From: JAJPJE01 sp963724985
Lineage (GTDB): Bacteria; Acidobacteriota; Terriglobia; Terriglobales; Acidobacteriaceae
Direction: 5' to 3'
DNA: 64,000 nucleotides
Assembly (NCBI GenBank): GCA_963724985.1
Contig: CAVRWV010000015.1
Location: forward strand, 62,001-126,000
Position 1 is the stretch's first letter. Each line of letters starts with the position of its first letter. The notes beneath the pieces were generated by a model that did no database searches, was not told the origin of the DNA, and worked only from the letters and a program-made list of their open reading frames with translations. Positions 28,572-42,315 of this stretch are shown here, piece after piece. The position numbers and the translations under genes are program-made.

Positions 28572-29490
28572 ATGAACCAGGCAATACGCACAGACGGTCT
28601 CGACAAAGAAGTTTCGTGGCGTCGACGCTCTGCGGGATCTGAATCTTGTGGTGCCGGAAGGCGCGGTGTACGCGCTGGTTGGTCCGAACGGCGCCGGCAA
28701 GACGACCGCGATCAAAATTCTCATGAACATCTTTCGCGCGACGCAGCGGGCGCGCAGAAGTGTTGGGCATTCGACTCGACGCAATTGGCCGGGCAGAAGT
28801 TATGTGCCAATCGGATACGTATCGGAAAACCAGGATTTGCCAGAATGGATGCGGGTTCGCGATTTCCTCGGATATCTGCGGCCCTTTTATCCATCGTGGG
28901 ATCGCAGCCTGGAAGACGAACTGGTGCGCCAGTTCGACCTGCCGTTGAGCCGCAAGCTGCGACATTTGTCGCGCGGCATGAGGATGAAGGCGGCGCTGGC
29001 GAGTGCGCTGGCATATCACCCGAAGCTGATTGTTCTGGATGAGCCGTTTACCGGACTCGATCCGCTGGTGCGAGACGAATTGATCCAGGGCTTGTTAGAG
29101 CGGGCAGAGGAAGCGACCATTTTTGTTTCGTCGCACGACCTGGCGGAGATCGAAAGTTTCGCAAGCCATGTCGGTTATCTCGAGCAAGGAAGGCTGATCT
29201 TTTCCGAGGAACTGCCGACGCTAGTGGATCGTTTTCGCGAGGTGGAGTTGACTTACGATGCGCCACCAGCACTGCCGCAGAAACTGCCCGAGAGTTGGAT
29301 GCAGGTGGGGAGTTCGGCAGGAGTGATCCGATTTGTCGAGACACGATTCGATCCAGCCGAGACCATTGCGCAGGTGCGCAGCGTGCTTGGCGATCCTAAA
29401 GATGCGACGTTCGACGCAATGTCGTTGCGATCGATTTTCCTGGCGATGGCCAAGGACGGCCGCAGGACCAACCAAGAGGCTAGGTCATGA
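28572..29490 (+). pseudogene. ABC transporter ATP-binding protein, frameshifted
   Basis: The gene starts at ATG 28572 (MNQAIRTDGL) and shifts frame within the first 70 bases; the main body then runs to 29490. Walker A is ALVGPNGAGKTT, the signature is RHLSRGMRMKAALASALA, Walker B is KLIVLDEPFTGLDP and the H-loop is IFVSSHDLAE. About 28745-28800 is also disturbed. It is the cytoplasmic ATPase of an exporter-like ABC-2 system. Its end overlaps the permease start by ATGA, and the operon opens with the GntR regulator. Confidence 0.85.
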
Positions 29491-31175
29491 AGCAGGCGTT
29501 TCATATCTTTCGAAAAGATGTGCGTCATTATTGGTTGGAGATTGCGGCTTCGCTTGCGCTGATGGCCGCGTATCGGATGGTTTGAAGTGCGCGGATGGTG
29601 GGGCGAAAGCGGTACCTGACGTCCGGCCGCGGATTCTTTCCTTGAGCGCGAAGCTTTGGTCGGGATTGCGTGACGGTCCTAGTACCAGTTGTCATGGTGC
29701 TTTCTGGTCGTGCGAATCGTGCAGGGGGAGTCGCTAGTCGGCGACCGGCAATTTTGGGTCACGCGTCCCTACGAATGGCCGAAGTTACTTGGCGTCGAAG
29801 GTCGCGTTTGTGCTGGCATTCGTATCCGTGCCATTACTGGTCTTGCAGATCGTCCTGCTAGGCACCGCCGGATTCCACCCGACGAACTACGTGTGGGCCT
29901 GCTATGGATGCAAGTCACGCTGCTGATGATCATATTACCGGCTGGCGGCTCTGGCGACGGTGACGGCAACGATCGTGCAGCTGCTTTTGGCATTGTTGAT
30001 TGTGGTCATGTACGTGATCGGCATGGTCTGGCTGTGATTCGCAACTCAAGAACTCATTCTCTGTTGCAAATATCCTTGATACGTTGCAGCCGATTCTGTT
30101 GATCGGCACAAGCGCGGCGGTTGTCCTGTTGCAGTACGCTCGCAGGGCGACGATAAAGAGTCGTTTGCTGATCGTAATTCTGGGCGGCGTGTCTCTTCAT
30201 TCTGATCTAGTTACATCGCCGTACGAGTATAATTCCTGGCGCGAGCGTATCCGGAGTTGCGGCAACCGGTGAAACGGTGCCATTCCGCTTGCGCGCCTGT
30301 TGGCGGAGAAGCCGCCGGAGTCAGAGTCCGGGCGCGGATGAGAAGGAAGTTGAGTTTCGGGTGCCATTCAGCGTTTCCGGCTTGCAGCCGGATGCGATTG
30401 TGAATCTCGCCGGAGTGCGAGGTCTCAGATGGACACAGCTGAAGGATCGCACTGGAATTCCGGCTGGAAGGTCATTGCGGGTGAAGTCTTTCCGGAAGCA
30501 AACGAGGACCCAGCTCGACTTCATCAATGAAGCGCGATGAGTTCCTGCGAATGCAACCTCGCCGGTCAACCTGTTCGCGATTGCCGTGGCGTAACTGTGT
30601 ATCGCGACGGAGACAGCGATCAATTCGTGATCCCCGCGGGAAGGTTCGGGCTGGCAGAGGTAGGATGGTGTTCAACGCAGGAGATTTCAGGAAAGTCCTA
30701 ATGCATGGCTCCCATGCGGCGGCCGGTTTCCCTGCTGATTACGTCCGAGTTATCGGCAGAACACTTGTCCACTGCTGGAACAAGAGACACCTTCGTAGCC
30801 GGACGAGATGGTCGCGCGATTGGATCCAAGGTGATGACATCGGAGCCAGCGGAATTTGGGATCAGCCCGGTGATGGCGGTGGATCTGTTTTTGACGAGAA
30901 TCGAGCGGTGTCAGAAAACTGGGGCAGCATGGGGTTATGTCCGGGGACGCCAGTGGTCCTTAAGCCATCCGGCGAAGGTTGGGTCGAACCGGACGGAGAT
31001 GGAGTCCCCGGCTAAGTGCAACTCGGTTCTTATCGGCAGTGACGATGGTCGGGCGCTTGATCCGGCTCTACGACCTCGACCAGAGCTGTCTGGCTACGAT
31101 CTATATTCGGCTCGCTCGCGAATGGCGCGAGCGATAACATATCTCTCCACGATCAATCTCAAGTGGATCCAGTAG
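29487..31175 (+). pseudogene. ABC transporter membrane protein, heavily frameshifted
   Basis: Opening MKQAFHIFRKDVRHYWLEIA follows the ATPase in an ATGA overlap, then stops after 32 residues. Recognisable pieces continue in other frames: VRIVQGESLVGDRQFWVTRP, YEWPKLLG, WMQVTLL, and PILLIGTSAAVVLLQYARRA at 30087. From about 30250 the soluble part is broken into fragments every 100-200 bases. I read it as a single ABC-2-type permease with a large extracytoplasmic part. The end point is uncertain; the last plausible frame stops at 31175. Confidence 0.6.
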
Positions 31176-31820
31176 GCTGCTGCGAACTAATCTTGCGATT
31201 GGGAGAGAGACGGGGATCTCAAAAAGGAAGGGAATGCATTTCTGGTGCACACCTGCCTGAGGGTGGAAAGACAATGGTGAGTCATCCCGCCTTCGTGCCG
31301 ATGCCCTCGAAATTCGGTATTTCTCCGTGTGGCCTCTGTGCTATATGAGGTGAACTGTTTTGAAAAAGATCCCCAAGGGCTTGCGCGGAATGGTGATGGC
31401 TGTTATCTTCAATTCACCGCAGAACAGCGCGGTTGCAATCCTGATTCGATCAATCAGAAATTTTGATCGGACGTGAATTTAAGTGGTTGCAGAAACAAGA
31501 TTGGTTTGTTATAACAATCAAGCGGCAGTATGTGCCGCAAAAGCCAGAAAAGTATTGAATCTGGCGGTGGTTCTGGGAATCAAATCCTGCAACTGCCAAA
31601 TTCGCTCCGTCCTGGAGCGTACGATTCGGGGACAGCGTCCTCGAAGGGTTTAAGCGGTCCTGGTAATCGCGAACCTCCAAGAAGATCTTTTGAAGTTTTG
31701 AAAACTCTCTCGGCTAAGTATTGCCTTTTGAATTGGATCGGTAAAGCCAGAGAGGGTCTTATCGCGTCGCCTGAAAATGGCAGCGCTCCCCTAAAATCGG
31801 CAGCGGAAAAGCTGTGGGAT
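31176..31820. other. Non-coding stretch upstream of the rRNA operon
   Basis: No reading frame here looks like a gene: the codon pattern is irregular and the frames are short. The first 200 bases may contain more remnants of the transporter gene. No repeat or RNA structure stands out. Confidence 0.4.
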
Positions 31821-31839
31821 TTCTGTGTAAAACACAGAA
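31821..31839. promoter_or_regulatory. Palindrome upstream of rRNA promoter
   Basis: TTCTGTGT (31821-31828) and ACACAGAA (31832-31839) are a perfect eight-base inverted repeat with AAA between, 10 bases before the -35 box of the rRNA promoter. It could be a regulator site. Confidence 0.4.
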
Positions 31840-31849
31840 AATACACGGG

Positions 31850-31878
31850 TTGACAGCGCGCGAGGATACACGATAAGT
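31850..31878 (+). promoter_or_regulatory. Putative rRNA operon promoter
   Basis: TTGACA (31850-31855) is a perfect -35 box; GATAAG (31872) at 16 bases or ATAAGT (31873) at 17 bases is a fair -10 box. It lies about 225 bases before 16S rRNA, with a boxA-like site in between. Confidence 0.6.
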
Positions 31879-31961
31879 TGAATAGGTTTCGAGGACGGCA
31901 ACAGGCCAATAGGCAGGTTGCAGCTTCGACTGAAACGCGCCGCTCAGGCGGAATGCGAATC

Positions 31962-31973
31962 GGTCTTTGACAA
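31962..31973 (+). promoter_or_regulatory. boxA-like antitermination site, 16S leader
   Basis: GGTCTTTGACAA resembles the boxA element of rRNA leaders. A second copy (TGTTTGACAA) is in the 16S-23S spacer at 34171. Confidence 0.5.
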
Positions 31974-32043
31974 CTAGGTTGAACGTGCCAGTCGTATTGT
32001 GAATGGTGCTCGAGTTTAAGTTCGAGCGACTCACGAATACTCC

Positions 32044-32063
32044 GTAGCTACTTCGGTAGCTAC
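32044..32063 (+). other. UUCG hairpin directly before 16S rRNA
   Basis: GTAGCTAC (32044-32051), TTCG, GTAGCTAC (32056-32063) is a perfect eight-pair stem with a stable UUCG tetraloop, ending about 14 bases before the mature 16S start. It is probably part of precursor folding or processing. Confidence 0.6.
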
Positions 32064-32077
32064 AAATCAATCAGGTT

Positions 32078-33842
<1,765 letters not shown>

Positions 33843-33919
33843 GGGCCTGTAGCTCAGCTGGCTAGAGCGCACCCCTGATAAGGGTGAGGTCGGTAGTTCG
33901 ACTCTACCCAGGCCCACCA
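33843..33919 (+). tRNA. tRNA-Ile (GAU)
   Basis: Acceptor GGGCCTG pairs with CAGGCCC. The D-loop AGCTGG is normal, the anticodon stem CACCC/GGGTG encloses CTGATAA with anticodon GAT, and the T-arm has GTTCGAC. CCA is encoded (33917-33919). It is the standard spacer tRNA between 16S and 23S. Confidence 0.97.
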
Positions 33920-33927
33920 GCTTCATC

Positions 33928-34003
33928 GGGGCTGTAGCTCAGCTGGGAGAGCGCGTGCTTTGCAAGCATGAGGTCACCGGTTCGATCCCGGTCAGCTCCA
34001 CCA
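33928..34003 (+). tRNA. tRNA-Ala (UGC)
   Basis: Acceptor GGGGCTG pairs with CAGCTCC (one G-U). The anticodon loop TTTGCAA has anticodon TGC, the T-arm is CCGGTTCGATCCCGG, and CCA is encoded. It lies nine bases after tRNA-Ile. Confidence 0.97.
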
Positions 34004-34170
34004 GTTTTCGCGCAAGCGAGAGTGAGCAGTACGTGAAGTAACTATAGGTAGCGAAGAGTTCCTGCCTGAAATTGAACGCCAACAAGTGAAGTGGTTGACG
34101 TTGAATTTTGGGCAGTAGTTATGCTCAATTGCCGCCCAGGCGGCAAGGCTGACGCAAGTCAGCAGGACGA

Positions 34171-34340
34171 TGTTTGACAACTGAATAGCATTGGGTAATT
34201 ACAAGGCGAGTAAATTTTATGAGTGCCGATATCTGCTGGTGTGGTCGGGTCGCAAGCCCGGTCGCGATGAGCAGATGGCGCCATGAGTTTATGAGAGGTC
34301 CTTCCGGTCGCAAGACTGGAAGACGTCGAGTAAATTTTAT

Positions 34341-34347
<7 letters not shown>
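34171..34347 (+). other. 23S leader: boxA-like site and 5' arms of processing stems
   Basis: TGTTTGACAA at 34171 is boxA-like. CAACTGAATAGCATTGG (34178-34194) pairs perfectly with 37352-37368, and GTAAATTTTATGGTCAAG (34330-34347) pairs perfectly with 37291-37308. These nested stems enclose 23S rRNA and are the expected RNase III substrate. Between them are hairpins such as CTTCCGGTC-GCAA-GACTGGAAG (about 34298-34321). A second CGAGTAAATTTTATG at 34208 could compete for the 3' arm. Confidence 0.65.
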
Positions 34348-37300
<2,953 letters not shown>

Positions 37301-37543
37301 AAATTTACCTGGCGTGAAGGCCAACCAGCCTTCAACCTCCAAGTAGTTAGTCCAATGCTATTCAGTTGTGGCATCGCCACAGAGTTCTTTGAATTAGCTT
37401 TTAGCTCTTAGTAATTAGTATTTAGCCACTGCAATGCAGGGGCTAAGTGCTAAAAGCTAATTGCTAACTGCTGACAAACAAGTTTGCTGCGCTATCGAAC
37501 ACCTTAGCCGAAAGCTGAGAGCCGATAGCTGACAGCTACAAGT
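37301..37543 (+). repeat. 23S-5S spacer with long word-repeat hairpin
   Basis: After the 3' arms of the 23S processing stems, bases 37393-37462 form a long imperfect hairpin: AATTAGCTTTTAGC pairs with GCTAAAAGCTAATT over 14 bases, and inside it TTAGCCACTGC pairs with GCAGGGGCTAA. The rest is TTAGC/GCTAA and AGCTGA words. No tRNA or gene is seen. Confidence 0.6.
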
Positions 37544-37661
<118 letters not shown>

Positions 37662-37666
37662 TAAAT

Positions 37667-37704
37667 AAAGGCCAATCATGGAAACATGGTTGGCCTTTTC
37701 CTTT
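37667..37704 (+). terminator. rRNA operon terminator
   Basis: AAGGCCAATCATG pairs with CATGGTTGGCCTT over 13 bases (one G-U) around a GAAA tetraloop, followed by TTCCTTTT. It is a strong rho-independent terminator. Confidence 0.9.
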
Positions 37705-37742
37705 TGCTGACGAATTTCCTTTTCTTCGCAGGAGTTACTTTT

Positions 37743-37860
37743 CACCACGGAGACACAGGGGCACGGAGAAAAGCCTTTAAGACGAAAAGCCTCTTAGGTT
37801 GTCATCACGAGCGCGCTTCGCGCGAGCGATCTGCAGTTACCGAATCGTTATCTCCTAACG
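37743..37860. repeat. Dispersed repeats after the rRNA operon
   Basis: CACCACGGAGACACAGGGGC is a widespread dispersed repeat, and TGTCATCACGAGCGCGCTTC (37800-37838) carries a GCGCGC-TT-CGCGCG hairpin. Both come again, in the same order, at 39537-39604, so the glycosyltransferase gene lies between two copies of this pair. Confidence 0.65.
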
Positions 37861-37946
37861 GCGGACGCGCTCCCAGCTCGCGGCCACGCCCTAACATAAA
37901 TCAGGAATCTGTAACTCCCCTCCCCGCAGTATTGAAAGGAGTCCCG

Positions 37947-39524
37947 ATGTCCGCATCCGGGCCCGTCGTCGATTCCGTTCCTGAAAATGCTGTCCCTTCC
38001 TTTTCACAAAAGCGGCCCGCAGCTGGCTTGGTTTGGGCAGCAATCCTTGCGCTGATAAAGATTCTGATTCTCCTCTATTACGCCGGCCAATTCGGATTCA
38101 TGAGCGACGAACTCTATTTCCTCGATTGCGCTCGCCACCCAGCATGGGGTTATGCCGACTTGCCTCCACTGCTCCCATGGCTCACCTGGATCGCGATGCA
38201 CACACTGGGAGCATCACTGTGGGCAGTTCGCGTGTATCCCGCAATAGCAGCGGGTGCAACGGTGATCTTGGCCGGATGGCTGGCAGCGGAATTCGGTGGG
38301 GAGAAGCGAGCCATCATTCTCGCGGCACTCTTCGTCTTCATTGACCCGGTGACTTTCGGCTTCGGACACATCCTGAGCACGAATGCACTGGATCTGCCGT
38401 TGTGGCTGCTCTGTGTCCTGCTGCTGATCAAGATAGAAAAGGGCGCGTCGCCCAAGCTCTGGATCTGCTGGGGTGCCATTGCCGGTGTGGCCCTGATGCA
38501 CAAGTACACCTTGGCGTTCTTGCTCGCAGCCCTTGTTGCCGGATTCCTGTTCACATCCTGGCGGAGGTGGTTAGCCAATGGCTGGATGTGGGCGGGATTC
38601 GGAGTGTTACTGCTAGTCGTTTTGCCGAACCTGCTGTGGCAGGCAACGCATGAATTTCCATTCTTACAATTGCAACATTTCAACCGCGTCCATCACCGCA
38701 ACGTGATTTTGCCACCGTTCCAGTTCCTTGGCGCGCAGGCCGTGTTGAACAATCCACTGAGCTTTCTTCTAGCACTGTGCGGGTTGGTATTCTTTTTTAC
38801 TCCTCCCATGCGCCGTTTCCGGGCACTAGGCTGGAGCTTCGTCGCTTTTCTAGCCTTGATGTTCGCTCTGCACGGCCGTGACTACTATCTCGCAGCGGCT
38901 TATCCACCAATGTTCGCCGCAGGAGCTGTAGCAGTGGAGCGCTGGTTTCCGCGACGCTGGGCTGCGCGCAGCATCTACGCGTACGCCGCGCTGGCGACTC
39001 TGCTCACCGCGCTTGCATTGCCCTCGATCCTGCCAATCCTCTCGCCGTCAGGCACCGAAAATTACTGCCGGCACATGTTCTTGCAGCGCCCCGAACCGGA
39101 GAATCTGCAGCACTCCGTCATGCCGGATTGGGTCTCCGATCAGTTCGGATGGCGAGAGTCTGTCGAAATCGTGGCAACGTACTACAACACCCTCCCTCCC
39201 GAAGAGCGCGCCAAGACCGCAATTCTCGGCAATTACTACGGGCAGGCTGGCGCTATCGACTACTTCGGTCCCGCGCTCGGCTTGCCGCAAGCGATCTCCG
39301 GACACCATTCCTACTGGTTTTGGGGATCGCGAGGCTATACCGGGGAGAGCGTCATTGTCATGGATCCGTGGCCGGATTCGTTTAAGCACTGTGCTTCCAT
39401 GGTGATCGTGGGCAAACCGCAGACGGAATGGACGCGCCCGGAGAGGCACCCGGTGATTTATCACTGTCGCGGTCTGGACTTTAATCTGAGCGCTGAGTGG
39501 CAGCGTTTCCGCCACTTCGACTAG
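37947..39524 (+). CDS. Membrane glycosyltransferase, family 39-like (ArnT/PMT type)
   Basis: This 525-residue polytopic protein resembles dolichyl-phosphate-mannose/ArnT-type glycosyltransferases that use lipid-linked sugars at the outer face of the membrane. It has an early acidic loop GFMSDELYFLDCARHPAWGY with the catalytic-type D-E, then PPLLPWLTW, and about 11 hydrophobic helices, including WAAILALIKILILLYYAGQF and LILAGWLAAEFGG-like segments. The last 120 residues are soluble. ATG at 37947 is preceded by AAAGGAG; a longer frame from 37686 would run through the dispersed repeats and is rejected. The acceptor is unknown. Confidence 0.85.
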   Translation: MSASGPVVDSVPENAVPSFSQKRPAAGLVWAAILALIKILILLYYAGQFGFMSDELYFLDCARHPAWGYADLPPLLPWLTWIAMHTLGASLWAVRVYPAIAAGATVILAGWLAAEFGGEKRAIILAALFVFIDPVTFGFGHILSTNALDLPLWLLCVLLLIKIEKGASPKLWICWGAIAGVALMHKYTLAFLLAALVAGFLFTSWRRWLANGWMWAGFGVLLLVVLPNLLWQATHEFPFLQLQHFNRVHHRNVILPPFQFLGAQAVLNNPLSFLLALCGLVFFFTPPMRRFRALGWSFVAFLALMFALHGRDYYLAAAYPPMFAAGAVAVERWFPRRWAARSIYAYAALATLLTALALPSILPILSPSGTENYCRHMFLQRPEPENLQHSVMPDWVSDQFGWRESVEIVATYYNTLPPEERAKTAILGNYYGQAGAIDYFGPALGLPQAISGHHSYWFWGSRGYTGESVIVMDPWPDSFKHCASMVIVGKPQTEWTRPERHPVIYHCRGLDFNLSAEWQRFRHFD

Positions 39525-39536
39525 TTAACTGAATTC

Positions 39537-39604
39537 ACCACGGAGACACAGAGGAAGACTTTTTTTGTCATCACGAGCGCGCTTCGCGCGAGGGATCTGC
39601 AGTT
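39537..39604. repeat. Second copy of the CACGGAG / TGTCATCACGAGCG repeat pair
   Basis: CACCACGGAGACACAGAGGA and TGTCATCACGAGCGCGCTTC appear as in 37743-37838. Inverse copies of the second unit are at 51371 and 51427. Confidence 0.65.
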
Positions 39605-39616
39605 GCCTTAAAGAAG

Positions 39617-40576
39617 CTATTCTCCGTGTCTCCTTGATGAAATCCCTTTTCGCTCCCACCACCTCAGCACCCGCAACGCCCGGAGCGTGTTCCACCGGCT
39701 CGGTTCACCAACTGATTCGCGGAACGGCACAGCCAGTGCCTCGTCGTACGCGCGATCGAGAAGCCATCGACCGTCAGCCTGCCGCTTGCTCTCGATGACA
39801 CGCACAGCATCACTCATGCGCGCATCGGGTTCGGCACCTGCGGCCCGGAAGTAGTCGAGTGCACGAAGAATGTCGTAATGGTAGCGAGGCGGGAACGCCA
39901 GTTCGAGGAACGCGGGATTCGCCACTTCGCCGGTCGAGAGCCGTCGAAAGAGTGCGCGCTTGAGCAGATACTCCTCGCCGCGCCGTCTGGCCGCCGCAAT
40001 CTCCGGCGCCGACCCAACCGCTCGTTCGTACTCGAGTAGCCCCTCCAGCACGCAGATCGTGGTGTGAAACGACGAGCGCTTGCTCTTCGGCGCCTCGCAG
40101 TTCCAGCCGCCGTCTTCGAGTTGTTCGCCGAGGAGACGGTCGCGCGAGGCTCTCCGTCGGCTGCCGAAATAGCCGCCCAGCGCGAGCATGCCTCCGTTGA
40201 TGCACGGCTCTTCTTCGCCCGCGAAGAACGGGTTCCCACCGAGTTCTGCCGGACGCAGATCCCAGCGACGTTGGTTGTTCCACCGCAAGCTCGACTCGAG
40301 ACGCGCGACGGCCGACTCAACCGCAGGTTCAGTGCGATCAATGCCGGTCGCGCGCAAGAGAAGAAATGTGAAGAGAGTCGATAACCAGACCGGAGAACCG
40401 GCGCGTCGCCACGAGCCATCTGATTCCTGGCGCGCGAGAATTTCTGCGCCAAGCCCTTCGCGCGGGACGCGGGCGCGTTCTGCGGCGATCGCCGCCGGCG
40501 AGGCATCGGTTAGATCGCGCATCGCCTGCCAGCTTATCGCCGGATCCGAATCAAGCAGCCAATCGATGGTGTTCAC
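39617..40576 (-). CDS. Alpha/alpha-toroid (prenyltransferase/squalene-cyclase-repeat) protein
   Basis: The 319-residue protein has three QW-type motifs of the squalene-hopene cyclase/prenyltransferase fold: LARQESDGSWRRAG at about 52, EQLEDGGWNCEAP at about 155, and ESKRQADGRWLLDRA at about 270. The catalytic DXDD of squalene cyclases and the metal-binding residues of prenyltransferases are not seen, and the length is half that of a cyclase. It is best called a cytoplasmic toroid-fold protein of unknown activity. The C-terminus (WWERKGISSRRHGE) runs towards a repeat. Confidence 0.7.
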   Translation of the reverse strand: MNTIDWLLDSDPAISWQAMRDLTDASPAAIAAERARVPREGLGAEILARQESDGSWRRAGSPVWLSTLFTFLLLRATGIDRTEPAVESAVARLESSLRWNNQRRWDLRPAELGGNPFFAGEEEPCINGGMLALGGYFGSRRRASRDRLLGEQLEDGGWNCEAPKSKRSSFHTTICVLEGLLEYERAVGSAPEIAAARRRGEEYLLKRALFRRLSTGEVANPAFLELAFPPRYHYDILRALDYFRAAGAEPDARMSDAVRVIESKRQADGRWLLDRAYDEALAVPFRESVGEPSRWNTLRALRVLRWWERKGISSRRHGE

Positions 40577-40618
40577 ACGGATATGTTACCGTGCGCGAAA
40601 ATATACGGCCGGGTGTGA

Positions 40619-40776
40619 TTGTGTGGCGCGGACATTCTTGTCCGCGCAAAAAGCTTCGAGTGCCACTGAGTTTCGGGATCTGCGGCCGCACGTCGGATAG
40701 AGAATTCTACGTTCGCCCAGAGTTTCGCGGAGTTATCGCGCTTTTTGCGCGGACAAGAATTGTCCGCGCCACACAA
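40619..40776. mobile_element. 158-bp palindromic element, left of RAYT (MITE/REP-like)
   Basis: The ends are inverted repeats (TTGTGTGGCGCGGACA... and ...TGTCCGCGCCACACAA), and each end is itself a hairpin: GCGCGGACA-TTCT-TGTCCGCGC at the left. The interior shows no reading frame. It is the same length as the element at 41277, and one end-only copy is at 19925. Confidence 0.75.
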
Positions 40777-40787
40777 TCAAAATCCAC

Positions 40788-41227
40788 TCAGAACCCAGGC
40801 TCTATCCACAACCATGAATAGTCTTCGGCTCTGGACACCAACCCCTTCCTAACGGGATTCTGCCGGATGTATTCGATTTTTTCGGCGAAGGCTCTCGTCA
40901 TTTCTCAATACATGATCAAACGATTCTTCCTGCCAGACTGGACCACTGATACCCAGGTATCGATTCACTGCTCGTGCTGATGCTCCTTTGAGACTTTTCA
41001 GGATCGCCGGAAGGCTGAATGGCCACCCGGTGGCGTCTTTAAGCGGTGTCAAGATCAAATGAACGTGATCGGGCATCACGACTGCCGCGTGAAGTTGAAA
41101 CTTACGGCCGTGCCCAGCGATGCAACATTCGAGCACAGATGCGGTCCATCGGCGGAAACGGTTCTCGTGGGAATTTGCAAAACGTAATGAAAACTGGACT
41201 GCCTGACTTTTGGTAATGCGGCAGCAT
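40788..41227 (-). pseudogene. REP-associated tyrosine transposase (RAYT), two frameshifts
   Basis: The locus encodes a Y1/HUH transposase of the RAYT group, about 146 residues, which nicks and moves palindromic REP elements. It starts MLPHYQKSGSPVFITF at 41227. The metal-binding HUH motif is in the second frame (VVMPDHVHLILTPLKD), followed by GPVWQEESFDHVLRNDES. The last part is in the third frame (EKIEYIRQNPVRKGLV), where the Tyr of EYIRQNP is the catalytic residue, then AEDYSWLWIE and a stop at 40788. Shifts are near 41105 and 40890. All catalytic motifs are kept. It lies exactly between two palindromic elements, 11 bases from one and 49 from the other. Confidence 0.85.
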
Positions 41228-41276
41228 TTCTTCGATAGCTATATAGATGGTCGAGCATTGAGGTTGTGTGAATTGC

Positions 41277-41434
41277 TTGTGTGGCGCGGACATTCCTGTC
41301 CGCGCAAAAAGCCGCTACAGACACTAATTCTCGCGGGATGCGATTCGAGCTGTCTGTGACAAAAATCCTCCCGGCCCGATATTTCGCGGAACAGTGCGAT
41401 TCTTTTCGCGGACAGGAATGTCCGCGCCACACAA
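41277..41434. mobile_element. 158-bp palindromic element, right of RAYT (MITE/REP-like)
   Basis: It has the same termini as the left element (TTGTGTGGCGCGGACATTCC... and ...GGAATGTCCGCGCCACACAA) and the same length, but the interior has diverged; only the region before the right end (TTTCGCGGA, TTTTCGCGGACA) stays close. The orientation matches the left copy. Confidence 0.75.
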
Positions 41435-41988
41435 CCGGAACCCTGAGCTGCTATCATGCGTGCCTGGCCTTCGTGCGATCTTCGAACAGATTAGATGGGA
41501 AGATTGAAGATCACCCGTCTGGCTTTTCTCCGTGGCTCCGTGGTGAAACGTCTTTCCGAATTTCTTGTCAATAGCCCCAACTCGCCGAATTCCCTGCAAC
41601 TGGTTCATTCCAGCCCAGAAATAAATTTCGCGAAAGTGTCCAGTAGGTCCACTCGAATTTGTCACAATAGAAATAGGGTCTTAGCGCGACATATTTCCGA
41701 CTGAGAGACCGAAGAACTGATCGACTACGAGCTAACTCCTTTGTTATGCGGGACGATGGGACTAAGTCCTTTGTTTGCCGGGATGAGGCCTGTCCCATGC
41801 CTGTAAGCCCTTTAGAATGCGGGACAGGTGGGGGGAGGGGTGTCCTGGGACTTCCCATCGTGGGCCAATTACGAGCGAGCATGAGGCACGATTGTGGATT
41901 CGTCGTGATTCCAAGGCTTTCTCCGTGACTCCGTGGTGAGAGTCGGGGTCCAGTCAGCCCTACTGCGCCATCCGCCATCCAACCATTC
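41435..41988. other. Repeat-containing spacer without a gene
   Basis: CTCCGTGGCTCCGTGGTGAA (about 41520) and CTCCGTGACTCCGTGGTGAG (about 41922) are copies of a widespread dispersed repeat. Around 41699-41735 are ACTGA-type words. At 41750-41830, GGGACGATGGGACTAAGTCC and GGGATGAGGCCTGTCCC-like units recur three times with TTTGTT/AATGCGGGAC. No reading frame is convincing. Confidence 0.5.
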
Positions 41989-42315
41989 ATGGCTACAAAA
42001 TCGAAGTCACAAAAAACAACTGCCAAGAAATCGCACAGTGCCGGAACGACGCGGCGCTGGTCAGCGGAAGTGACAGCCACATCTGACGCGACCCATCCAC
42101 CCGAGGGACTCTTCAAAAAGGATGCGGAGACCATCGCCCGAACGCTGGCGTCGAAGAAAGTCTCGCCCAAAGGGCCAGCATCCGGGATGCGCATGCTGAC
42201 CTTCTACATCAATCGTGCCGGACACAACCTGAGCGCCGCGCGGCTGCGGGAATTGGATAAGGCCAAACAGTTGCTCCATCAGCGCGTGGAACAGGGCCGA
42301 AAGAAGGCGGCGTAA
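41989..42315 (+). CDS. DUF3175 domain protein
   Basis: The 108-residue basic protein has a Lys/Ser/Thr-rich head and a DUF3175 core: TRRWSAEVTATSD, EGLFKKDAETIARTLASKKV, and MLTFYINRAGHNLSAARLRE near the end. The family function is not known. It might bind nucleic acid given its charge, which is inference. Confidence 0.85.
   Translation: MATKSKSQKTTAKKSHSAGTTRRWSAEVTATSDATHPPEGLFKKDAETIARTLASKKVSPKGPASGMRMLTFYINRAGHNLSAARLRELDKAKQLLHQRVEQGRKKAA

Noticed and set aside
37686..37946. N-terminal extension of the glycosyltransferase frame
   Set aside because: It runs through the rRNA terminator and dispersed repeats; ATG 37947 has a strong ribosome binding site.
41568..42194. A 208-codon minus-strand frame over the DUF3175 gene
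   Set aside because: It runs through repeats and opposite a recognised family protein.
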